NCBI GenBank assembly: GCA_964439435.1
Contig: CAYTOF010000054.1
Coordinates: 1 to 14,376, forward strand
DNA length: 14,376 bases
Direction of reading: 5' to 3'
Source: CAYTOF01 sp964439435
GTDB lineage: Bacteria > Bacillota > Clostridia > Oscillospirales > QAMX01
Notes under the pieces: generated by a model
The model's database searches: none
The model's input: the letters and a program-made list of their open reading frames with translations, nothing else
Told to the model about the DNA's origin: nothing
Shown: one piece after another, positions 1 to 6,473 of the stretch
How positions within the stretch are numbered: the stretch's first letter is position 1
Layout: the number at the start of each line of letters is the position of its first letter
Program-made: the position numbers and the translations under genes

Positions 1-2396
1 ATGCGGTCCACCACTCTGCCCGAGGTCATGGCCACATCCACCTCAAGGCAGGAGGGCGAGAACTTGGCAACGGCATTTGTGCGGTCGGTGCGCTTGCCAA
101 AATATCTCTCCTCGTATTTGTCCCCGTAGACATAGTCCTGCCAGGGGTTGGCGCAGCCCTCATATGCCTTGGGGCCCGCTGTGCCGAGGGTGAGATACAA
201 TACGCCCTGCCCCGTCTCCACCCTTTCTCCCCTTCTCATGGAGGAGCGCACATAGATGTGCTCATGGGCGGAAAGGCACAGGTCCACATCGTATTTGTCC
301 ATGATGGGGACAAGGGCATTTCTGGCGCAGCTCTCAAGGCTCTTTGCGCCATAGGGCGGGCTGTGCATGATGACGACCTTCCATTTGCTCCTGCTTGCGG
401 CGAGTGTGCTCTCAAACCAGTTGATGATTTCCGGAGCAACAAGCTCATCTCCCACAGGCAGGCTTATGAAATGATAGTCCTCCACAAAAAACTCATACAT
501 GAGATTGCGATACTCAGACAGGGAGCAAGGGGGCGTGTTCCAGTGGGAGACGTAGTTTGCAAATCGCCTGTGTATGTCCCGCTCATGGTTGCCCGGTGTC
601 GGCGCAAAGGCGTGGGTCATAAACTCCTTCTGACACCGACCGATAACCTCTTCATACTCCACAAGATCCGTGGCTGTGTTTATGAGGTCTCCCAGGGCTA
701 TGACAAAGACATCATCCCCTGCCCGCGCCTTTGCATTTTGCACGAGTTCGCAGAGAGCTTTTTGATAGTAGGTGCTGTGTCCGCACTGCGCGTCGGGCAG
801 CAGCACCGCGCCGAAGCTGCCCTCCTTTGCAGACAGTGTCTTTATCGCAAAGGGCTTTGTCCAAGCTCCGTCGCTCCCAAGGCTGCACAGATATGTGCTC
901 CCGGGCGAAAGCCCGGAGATATCGACACTGTGGGCAAGATACTCCCGATCCAGGGTCACGGCGGTGTCAAAGAGGGACACAGACTCCCGTGCTTCCCTGC
1001 CGTAGTGCACCGTGCTTTGCACCACCAGCTCTTCTTTTTCGCCCTCCTTGCGGATTTTGAGATAGCTCTCCTGCGTGTCCGTATTTGTCACATAGGAAAA
1101 CGCCACGGAGGTCTTGGGGTCTGCGGTGATGTTTCTGATTATGCGGGTGGGCAAAGGGGTATAGGAGGGGTCTTGCGGGGCGGAGACAAGGGTTTTGATG
1201 TCGGAGCTTGCACCGTTCGCATCCACCGCACGCAGGGCAAAGATGGCATCGCCTCGAAAGGCGGGGTCTGTGAAAATTCGGCTTGCTATCTCCCCTCTCT
1301 CATCAAAAACGAGCTCCGGCATTTCAAAATCCAGGGGCTTGCCTTTCTTGTCTCTTGCTCCCGTGCATTTCAGCACCAGAGGCGCTTTCGGCTCATAGCC
1401 GTTGGCGCCCTGAGCTTTGAAGAGGGTCTCTGCTCCCTTTACAATGCCGTGAAAGTCAAAGACAATGGGACCGCTCTCCCAGGTCGGTGGGAGCGTTTTT
1501 ATATACATGCTGTCCTGTTTGGATACTTCCTGCGAAGTCACACAGATTTTGGCGATTTTGAGCTCTCCTGTGGGGGCACCGTCTTCGGTGCGGATGAGCC
1601 GCACCACCTCCCAGTTGGCAAGGGGCAGCGCCACCTCCCGAGGCAGCGAGAAATAAACCTGCTTCCAACCGCTCCAATTTATTTTGATTTCGTTTTCTGT
1701 GTTTACCGTTGCGCGACTCCTGTTATAAAGGCGCATGGAGAGCACATTTTGGGAGTTGTCACCGTGCACCCACATCATCATGGCCCTTGGGTTCTTCATT
1801 TGTATGATCCCCCTGGCACGGCTTTGGAAATAGGCTGTGACCGACCTTGGCTTCAGGGAAAAATCATAGGAGAGCGTCAGTACCTTGCCCACTAAACGCT
1901 CATTTATCTCCCCCTCTTCCTCTGTGAGCTTGGCCGAGGAGAAGTATTCGGGTTTGAAGTCTTTTTTTATGTCCCCGTCGTTGAATTTGCCAAAATCCAT
2001 CACCTCTAAGGAGGTCTCATTTGCCAAAGCACCCGCTTCTGCCTCCGACCATATGGAGAAGACAATGCTCTGGCCGCGGTCGAACACGGCGCTGAAAACA
2101 CTGTATCTCCCTCGGGGCAAGGTGCGAAGATAAGCCGTGTAAAGCTTTAGGGTGCGGCCGTCAAAATCATAGTCTGTGCCCTTTGCCAGCGCTCTTTTTA
2201 ATATGTCTTTGTCGTCGTCAAAACCCTTGCGCGGGCACAGGACCAAAAAGTTGTTCTCACGAAGCAATATTTCAAAGGATATCTCCATCGGAGCATCCGC
2301 ATCAAAGTTGAAATTCAAATATTTTGACATCTGCTCCTCCATGATTGGCAGTGAGTCATAATAGAGGGCATCGCCTTTTCTCTCTGATTTTGTCAT
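1..2396 (-). CDS. Multidomain calcineurin-like (purple acid phosphatase type) metallophosphoesterase, 3' end beyond window
   Basis: One uninterrupted frame of 798 codons runs off the window at position 1. The start chosen is the ATG at 2396: AAGGAG at 2403-2408 lies 6 nt before it, whereas it abuts the in-frame ATG at 2402. Domains by eye: a CBM_X2-like immunoglobulin fold (about 38-117; pattern LAKGTDYDFDG...YLRTLPRG...FDRG); a jelly-roll, carbohydrate-binding-like region (about 175-285, with WSGWKQVYF and a closing LKIAKI strand); a PAP N-terminal fibronectin-like domain (about 416-530); then the catalytic domain. Dimetal ligands appear in family order: D535-x-Q537, D570 (GDL), N603-H604 (GNHE), H678 (MHSPP) and H711/H713 (AHEH). 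This predicts hydrolysis of phosphomonoesters or diesters; the substrate is unknown. No signal peptide is visible at the charged N-terminus, odd for a protein with such accessory domains. The chemistry class is secure; substrate and location are not. Confidence 0.9.
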   Translation of the reverse strand, partial: MTKSERKGDALYYDSLPIMEEQMSKYLNFNFDADAPMEISFEILLRENNFLVLCPRKGFDDDKDILKRALAKGTDYDFDGRTLKLYTAYLRTLPRGRYSVFSAVFDRGQSIVFSIWSEAEAGALANETSLEVMDFGKFNDGDIKKDFKPEYFSSAKLTEEEGEINERLVGKVLTLSYDFSLKPRSVTAYFQSRARGIIQMKNPRAMMMWVHGDNSQNVLSMRLYNRSRATVNTENEIKINWSGWKQVYFSLPREVALPLANWEVVRLIRTEDGAPTGELKIAKICVTSQEVSKQDSMYIKTLPPTWESGPIVFDFHGIVKGAETLFKAQGANGYEPKAPLVLKCTGARDKKGKPLDFEMPELVFDERGEIASRIFTDPAFRGDAIFALRAVDANGASSDIKTLVSAPQDPSYTPLPTRIIRNITADPKTSVAFSYVTNTDTQESYLKIRKEGEKEELVVQSTVHYGREARESVSLFDTAVTLDREYLAHSVDISGLSPGSTYLCSLGSDGAWTKPFAIKTLSAKEGSFGAVLLPDAQCGHSTYYQKALCELVQNAKARAGDDVFVIALGDLINTATDLVEYEEVIGRCQKEFMTHAFAPTPGNHERDIHRRFANYVSHWNTPPCSLSEYRNLMYEFFVEDYHFISLPVGDELVAPEIINWFESTLAASRSKWKVVIMHSPPYGAKSLESCARNALVPIMDKYDVDLCLSAHEHIYVRSSMRRGERVETGQGVLYLTLGTAGPKAYEGCANPWQDYVYGDKYEERYFGKRTDRTNAVAKFSPSCLEVDVAMTSGRVVDR

Positions 2397-2402
2397 CTTC
2401 AT

Positions 2403-2408
2403 CTCCTT
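2403..2408 (-). promoter_or_regulatory. Ribosome binding site of the phosphoesterase gene
   Basis: AAGGAG on the minus strand. The spacing of 6 nt to the ATG at 2396, against 0 nt to the ATG at 2402, decides the start in favour of 2396. Confidence 0.7.
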
Positions 2409-2429
2409 AAAGGGCAATGTGTCTTGCTT

Positions 2430-2473
2430 GATTTTCTATACAGCAAAGTATACTCCTTGCCGCATAGAAAATC
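2430..2473. repeat. Inverted repeat bracketing the promoter -10
   Basis: Perfect 10-bp arms gattttctat (2430-2439) and atagaaaatc (2464-2473) are separated by 24 bp that contain the -10. One arm lies near the expected transcription start and the other overlaps the -35. It could be a two-site operator or a hairpin; a function is not proven. Confidence 0.6.
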
Positions 2474-2475
2474 AA
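2447..2475 (-). promoter_or_regulatory. Sigma-70/SigA-type promoter of the phosphoesterase gene
   Basis: On the minus strand the -35 is TTGATT (2470-2475), the spacer is 17 bp and the -10 is TATACT (2447-2452). It lies about 50 bp upstream of the start codon. The -35 sits where two inverted repeats meet (2430-2473 and 2472-2529), so regulator binding is plausible. Motifs and spacing were read directly; activity is inferred. Confidence 0.6.
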
Positions 2476-2529
2476 ATCTCCGCCCTTGCGCATTTGCGGA
2501 TATGCTGCATCCAGCGGACGGAGATTTGA
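2472..2529. repeat. Inverted repeat upstream of the phosphoesterase promoter
   Basis: Perfect 11-bp arms tcaaatctccg (2472-2482) and cggagatttga (2519-2529) surround 36 bp. The proximal arm overlaps the -35 region of the promoter at 2447-2475. It is a candidate operator pair or the remnant of a small hairpin repeat. Confidence 0.55.
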
Positions 2530-2592
2530 CTTTTATTCACTTGTCTTTAATTCTATAAAGCCCCAAAACACAAGCTACTTTATGTAAATTGT

Positions 2593-4059
2593 CTATTGTC
2601 CAAAGAGCGCGTCCACTTCGCCTTGAAGCTCAGACTCAAATTGCTCTACGAGCTGTTTCGGAGATCCGTGACCTTCCGTCATGGGCAGATAGATGTTCTG
2701 GCGGAAGGATTCGCGCACGGCATCGCTCGCCCACACATAGTCCACAACTGTATTGGGCCAGATATAATCCAGCACCATCTCCAAGGCCTCTTCATCGTCG
2801 TGCAGATACTTTGTCAGATAAGTATCCTGCCACTCGTCGTTTGTAAATCTCCTGGCGATTTCGGCCAAGATATATGCATTGTCCTCCAGCATTTGATCGC
2901 TGTGTCCGGAAAAGATCTGGGTTGAATAGACGCCGCCAAGCACATTAACATAATAATCCGCACCGGGCGCTTTGGGCATGGGTACCAGACCCCAGTCGAT
3001 TTCAGAATCTTTAAATCCGAGATCATCTGCCTGCACAGTCTTATACTCACCCCACACAAGGGCAACTTCACCATCGTTAAAGGCGCGGTGAACGGGTCCG
3101 AAGGGTTCGGGATGTCGTATTCCCTCTGCATATGCAAACTTGCGTGTGAACTCAAGGGCTGAGAGTGCGGCATTTTCATTTAGCACCACTTTCATCTTTC
3201 CGCCCTCGTTGCGAATGATTTCAGCGCCGGGCCATGTGAAAAGCTCAGTGCCGTATCCAAAGGTGCCCACACCGTATATTTCGGGTGTGCCATCGTTGTT
3301 TGTGTCGATTGTCGTCTTTTTGGCAAGATCCAAGAAGAAATCCCAATCCCATTTGCCATCCCTCACAACCTGATATAGATCAGGTGTGCCTGCATCTGCC
3401 ACAAGTTGTTTGTTGAAATAGATGCACCAGCCAAATTCACATATCATGTGAGAACCTGTCCACATGACACCGTAGATCCTGTCATTGTACGTTTGGGTCT
3501 GGGTATATGGTTGGAAAAACATCGACGGATCGTCTGTATCCAATCCGCTTGCAACAATGCGCGGATCGTCCCAGGGCAAAATCAACTCTTTGATAGCAAG
3601 GGGCATCCATCTTTGCATTTTGACAAACAAGATGTCACTGGGTACATCCCCGGCAAAGAGACTTGCAAGGAGAGCGCCCATGTCCTCAATGCCCTCGGGC
3701 CTGATAAATTCAAGGTTTATATCGAGATCTTTTTCAAGCTCATCAAAAATCGCCTGCTTTTCGGCCTCAAGTGCCGACTCTTCAGGGTTTGCTGTCCAGA
3801 GCCTGCCGCTGCCTGAACCCTGTCCACCCACGACAAATGTTCTGCCACCAAAGGTGCGGAATTCCGGCTCTACCGTGCCTTCTGTTGTTGTTGCCTCTGA
3901 CTCACTTGCGGATGTGCTTGTGCCGACAGTTGTTCCACCGCTAGTACCTGCAGTTGTGACCGCCGTCGTTGTTTCCGGGTCCTCTGCGGGCCCGCAAGCG
4001 GCGACCGATACAAGTATCAGGGCAGCAAGCAAAATCGCTACAAACTTTCTGTGTGCCAC
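2593..4059 (-). CDS. ABC transporter extracellular substrate-binding lipoprotein (family 1, sugar-type)
   Basis: A 488-aa protein beginning at GTG 4059, set by AGGAGGT at 4067-4073 with 7 nt spacing. The frame stays open to an ATG at 4143, but that codon lies at or before the expected transcription start, so it is not used. The N-terminus is a classical lipoprotein signal: a basic MAHRK, a hydrophobic stretch and a lipobox VAAC with Cys22. Residues about 27-66 form a Thr/Ser/Gly/Glu-rich linker that would tether the domain to the outer membrane face. The body has family-1 binding protein features (EAEKQAIFDELEKDLDINLEF; DGKWDWDFFLDLAKK; DTNNDGTPEIYG, a calcium-loop-like motif; FNDGEVALVWGE). 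It probably captures an oligosaccharide or related solute for an ABC importer. No permease or ATPase gene is in the window. The phosphoesterase gene follows 196 bp downstream. Class is confident; ligand unknown. Confidence 0.9.
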   Translation of the reverse strand: MAHRKFVAILLAALILVSVAACGPAEDPETTTAVTTAGTSGGTTVGTSTSASESEATTTEGTVEPEFRTFGGRTFVVGGQGSGSGRLWTANPEESALEAEKQAIFDELEKDLDINLEFIRPEGIEDMGALLASLFAGDVPSDILFVKMQRWMPLAIKELILPWDDPRIVASGLDTDDPSMFFQPYTQTQTYNDRIYGVMWTGSHMICEFGWCIYFNKQLVADAGTPDLYQVVRDGKWDWDFFLDLAKKTTIDTNNDGTPEIYGVGTFGYGTELFTWPGAEIIRNEGGKMKVVLNENAALSALEFTRKFAYAEGIRHPEPFGPVHRAFNDGEVALVWGEYKTVQADDLGFKDSEIDWGLVPMPKAPGADYYVNVLGGVYSTQIFSGHSDQMLEDNAYILAEIARRFTNDEWQDTYLTKYLHDDEEALEMVLDYIWPNTVVDYVWASDAVRESFRQNIYLPMTEGHGSPKQLVEQFESELQGEVDALFGQ

Positions 4060-4066
4060 TATCAAT

Positions 4067-4073
4067 ACCTCCT
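4067..4073 (-). promoter_or_regulatory. Strong RBS fixing a GTG start
   Basis: AGGAGGT on the minus strand, 7 nt before the GTG at 4059. This near-perfect Shine-Dalgarno, together with the position of the lipoprotein signal peptide, fixes the start of the binding-protein gene. Confidence 0.8.
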
Positions 4074-4148
4074 GTTTTTGGGGTAGTACCCACATCGGTA
4101 GGCACCGCCATTTTTTGTATTTATACATATTTTCTCTTGCCATAATTT

Positions 4149-4177
4149 AGTATATCCCATATAAATCTGCTCCGCAA
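4149..4177 (-). promoter_or_regulatory. Promoter of the substrate-binding protein gene
   Basis: On the minus strand the -35 is TTGCGG (4172-4177), the spacer is 17 bp and the -10 is TATACT (4149-4154). The -35 is weak, as expected for an activator-dependent promoter, and it lies inside one copy of a direct repeat (4171-4180). The leader to the GTG start would be about 80 nt. Confidence 0.55.
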
Positions 4178-4201
4178 CAAGAATGGTCCAATCCGCAACA
4201 A
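4171..4201. promoter_or_regulatory. Paired direct repeats, candidate AraC-type activator site
   Basis: The 10-mer TTGTTGCGGA (minus strand) occurs at 4171-4180 and 4192-4201, 21 bp apart, i.e. two helical turns. The proximal copy overlaps the -35 of the binding-protein promoter. Two half-sites in direct orientation at this spacing, abutting a weak -35, are the typical geometry of AraC-family activators. Two such regulators are encoded at the right end of the window, but which regulator binds here is unknown. Confidence 0.45.
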
Positions 4202-4266
4202 TAAGACAAGTACTGGCAACGTCAGAACAGTTCAAAGCACTTCAAAACACAAATCTGCTTCACATA

Positions 4267-4936
4267 TCATACCGCAAGAAATGTGAAGTATAGCTCCTCT
4301 TTTACCGGTTCTACAAGACCGAGCGCTCTTTTCACCACCATGCAAGCCCTGCCATATTGGCAAAGCGCACCTTTTCCGAGGGCGGCATGTCCGCATCCAG
4401 GAGCAGCTTATAGACGGCCTCATGGTCAAGCCTGCCGTTTTTTTGAAACCTTGCGGCGCTCTTTGCGCCAAAGACCAGCTCATAGAGTGCCTCGGGCGTG
4501 TCCTTTCCGCTGCCCTTCGCCGTACCGCCACCGCTCGCCGTACCACCGATGGTGGCATTGCCCGCGGCGCTCATGCCGGGATAGTTTGCAAGCACTGTCT
4601 CCACATAGGCATTGTGTCTGCGAAAGCCCCAGCATCAGCGCCTCATTCAGCCATAGCTGAAAACCAAGCGCTGAAATACGAAAGAACTCTCTGTATTTCT
4701 CCTTGCCGCTGTATTCCCACAGATGCTCGTTTATATAACGTTTCCCATCAGCATATGGCTTACAAGATCCATAGCATCATTGTCACCATAAGGAAAATCC
4801 ACCTCAAACATCAATCCCAGCGCCGCACCCAAGAGCTCCTCTCTCCTTATACTGCCTTCTCCTTATATTTTAAAATTGCTTTTATTCCCTCTTTCGCGAG
4901 GGTAGCCGGAATATATTTCACCGTAGGCGCAGTCTT
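4267..4936 (-). pseudogene. Frameshifted remnant of an unrecognised gene, truncated by an insertion sequence
   Basis: Protein-like sequence jumps between frames on the minus strand. Segments in order: TAPTVKYIPATLAKEG... (4936-4847, ends in TAA); REELLGAALGLMFEVDFPYG... (about 4850-4764); CKPYADGKRYINEHLWEYSG... through LWLNEALMLG (about 4764-4626); RRHNAYVETVLANYPGM... through KVRFANMAGL (about 4625-4341); and MVVKRALGLVEPVKEELY...LAV, stopping at 4267. Four frame changes separate segments that each look coding. I do not recognise the family. The third-quarter segment has a Gly/Ala/Thr-rich stretch followed by a helical ALYELVFGAKSAARF region. The upstream end abuts the IS481 remnant. Draft-assembly indels are an alternative explanation for some frame changes, but four in 670 bp beside a dead insertion sequence favour real decay. 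The first segment could be a separate gene from the rest. Confidence 0.5.
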
Positions 4937-5089
4937 TGTGTAAAGCCCAACATGGTTTACAACTTCGCAAAAGCGCCTGTGATTTCCGGAAATGTTTGAA
5001 GTGGGCGTAGCGCGAGGAAAACTCTTATGAAAATCGTTCGAAACTTTTTGGTAGTCTTCACTCTTTTTCTCATGGATCACCCTCAAACA

Positions 5090-5682
5090 GGTATGTCTTT
5101 CTTGATGTAGTCGATTTAGATTTAGGGCAATCTTGCCAATTTTGAACTGCCGGAAATATAAATTGATCACCCCATCCATACTGGCCGGTTTCGCCGCAAT
5201 CGTATTTTCTGCAAAGGCTTCGTTAAAAAAATATCCTTAACCCTTAAACGTTAAATAGCCACTGCTCTTCAATTTCAGAAGCTTGCAATCCGGCCCGTAT
5301 TCCCATGTCTCTACTGCATCCGAGAACGTCCGGTTACTGGCTTAGTACAACTGCCACCGAGAGCATCCTGAGGTCGTACATTGTTGTAAAAGTCACGGTA
5401 ATCCTGTCGCTGCCTGTCTGCATTCTCCATTTCTCTCTTCGAATGATTTATTGAATCGCTCTACCTACCCCTGTGTCTACGGGTGGTTTGGTCGTGCGGA
5501 ATGGTTTCCGACTCCTCACTGCTATCTCCTCGTCCGGTTCCCAGCGCTTATTCCACTTGTACCCCGGTAGATCTGTTTATCCCATACTCATGTCACAATT
5601 CGTTTTTACTTTTTTCTTTCTACAGAACCCTTTCTACCAATTCTTGTCGTTGCTGGCTCACAGTTCTCTCCTCCCATGGCAT
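5090..5682 (-). pseudogene. Degenerate IS481-family transposase
   Basis: The start ATG at 5682 has AAGGAG 9 nt upstream. The N-terminus MPWEERTVSQQRQELVERVL followed by HEYGINRSTGYKW matches the MPWKE...LCREYGISRxTGYKW helix-turn-helix of IS481 transposases. The frame carries TAG and TGA in place of sense codons, then a 1-bp shift in a GGGG run before YKWNKRW. After RSRKPFRTTKPP the sequence jumps (about 5463-5500) straight to VERFNKSFEE, so most of the DDE catalytic core is deleted. Later pieces are YRDFYNNVRPQDALGG (the family's YNxxRPHEALG), WEYGPDCKLLKLKSSGYLTF, a further stop, and GVINLYFRQFKIGKIALN (the C-terminal VYFxxxxLGxxDL). It is certainly inactive. The 3' limit is approximate. 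Confidence 0.7.
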
Positions 5683-5732
5683 GTTCAACAGCTCCTTTTT
5701 GGCTTTTTCGTGCCTTTATTATACCTATAAAC

Positions 5733-5780
5733 TGTAAACCATGTCACTGGACTATTTGTAAACTATGTTGCCGTACTATA
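5733..5780. repeat. 24-bp tandem end repeats of the insertion sequence
   Basis: Two 24-bp units start at 5733 (TGTAAACCATGTC...) and 5757 (TGTAAACTATGTT...). They match at the TGTAAAC-ATGT core and again at the trailing actat. They sit at the outer end of the element upstream of the transposase start, consistent with transposase-binding sites. Confidence 0.5.
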
Positions 5781-5842
5781 CACTTCGGTCGCCCGTATGT
5801 ATAGCCGTCCATAAAATCAGCGGAGAAATACAAATATCCAAT

Positions 5843-5900
5843 CAAATATAAGTGGACAGCCAAAGGCCGCCCCTACGGAATACCTATATACTTATATTTG
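5843..5900. repeat. Hairpin-forming dispersed repeat
   Basis: Perfect 11-bp inverted arms caaatataagt (5843-5853) and acttatatttg (5890-5900) enclose the core aaaggccgcccct (5862-5874). The identical 13-mer recurs at 12614-12626 and 12770-12782 within the 156-bp tandem repeats, so this is one member of a dispersed intergenic repeat family. No gene is supported between 5783 and 6019, apart from possible continuation of the remnant described at 4267-4936. Confidence 0.5.
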
Positions 5901-5960
5901 GTGGAATCCGGTAAAACCACTCCGTCAATTTAGGCGCCCTCCCCCTCTCCACACACAACC

Positions 5961-5997
5961 AAAGCCCGCAGGATGGCGTTGCCATCCTGCGGGCTTT
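5961..5997. terminator. Strong (probably bidirectional) intrinsic terminator
   Basis: A perfect 17-bp stem, aaagcccgcaggatggc (5961-5977) against gccatcctgcgggcttt (5981-5997), with a 3-nt loop. On the plus strand it runs into five T; on the minus strand the T tract is only three. It lies just after the stop of the 125-aa membrane protein and would end the leftward transcript. Confidence 0.8.
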
Positions 5998-6019
5998 TTA
6001 TCGTGCTTTTCCTGCAAAG

Positions 6020-6397
6020 TTATTCTTTTTTCTCTTTTCGCCTCATGATGAGCAGCACGACAAAGGCGATGAGCGAGAGCACAAAGGACACCGCCATAAG
6101 CATCATCCAGCCGAGAAAGGCGGCCAGCTGCGACAGACCTTCGGGGCCTTTGGACATGGTTATGAAAAAATACAGCCCCGAAAGAAAGGAAAAGCACAAA
6201 AACAGCAGCGCCGGCAGGCGCGCTTTGAATTTTTCCAGCAGGGCGCTGTAGCCAAAGCCCACCAGCCCGATGAGGAGATAGGCCAAAAGCAGGGGGATTT
6301 TAAACTCCGCGCCTGACTTTATAATGATGGACAAAACCAGCGACAGCACAATCACAAGGCCCGTTGCCCCCGGGATGGCAAAATTTTTCAGCTTCAT
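6020..6397 (-). CDS. Small four-helix integral membrane protein, unknown function
   Basis: A 125-aa protein with four predicted membrane helices at about residues 9-27, 33-52, 62-80 and 95-118. It has short polar loops and a basic/acidic RRKEKKE tail. A weak GAAG-type ribosome site precedes ATG 6397. I do not recognise a family and see no catalytic motif. It begins 76 bp after the helicase stop in the same direction and is followed at once by a strong hairpin terminator. It could therefore be the last gene of the Shango-like operon, but a small CG-rich hairpin in the 76-bp gap leaves room for separate transcription. Membrane topology is confident; any role in defence is speculation. Confidence 0.75.
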   Translation of the reverse strand: MKLKNFAIPGATGLVIVLSLVLSIIIKSGAEFKIPLLLAYLLIGLVGFGYSALLEKFKARLPALLFLCFSFLSGLYFFITMSKGPEGLSQLAAFLGWMMLMAVSFVLSLIAFVVLLIMRRKEKKE

Positions 6398-6446
6398 ATC
6401 ATCACTTCTCTTCTCTGTTTATATTTTAAATCCGCAAAATCTCATC

Positions 6447-6471
6447 GTATAAAAGCTCCGCACATGCGGCA
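6447..6471 (-). terminator. Weak hairpin after the helicase gene
   Basis: Just downstream of the helicase stop, the minus strand carries the palindrome CCGCATGTGCGG (6459-6470) followed by AGCTTTTA. The stem is only 4-5 bp, so termination would be partial at best. Readthrough into the membrane-protein gene is likely. Confidence 0.25.
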
Positions 6472-6473
6472 GG

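Larger units (their letters stand above)
4937..5782 (-). mobile_element. Internally deleted IS481-family insertion sequence
   Basis: The ends are imperfect inverted repeats beginning TGT: 4937-4961 on the plus strand and its inverted partner at 5757-5782. Both contain the core CAACAT(A/G)GTTTACA when read inward. A second copy of the end motif (TGTAAACCATGT, from 5733) lies 24 bp inside the 5757 copy (TGTAAACTATGT), giving a tandem end repeat. The flanks share CTT on both sides (4934-4936 and 5783-5785), a possible 3-bp target duplication. The body carries a broken transposase (about 5090-5682). At 846 bp it is shorter than intact family members because the central catalytic part is missing. 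Family assignment rests on the transposase N- and C-terminal motifs. Confidence 0.7.

Noticed and set aside
258..1895. Long plus-strand open frame (545 codons)
   Set aside because: It lies antisense to the phosphoesterase gene, whose frame has ordered catalytic motifs; the plus-strand product has no recognisable domain and is rich in Cys, His and Arg as mirror frames are.
5473..5737. Plus-strand hydrophobic open frames as small membrane proteins
   Set aside because: They are antisense to the recognisable transposase N-terminus within the insertion sequence.
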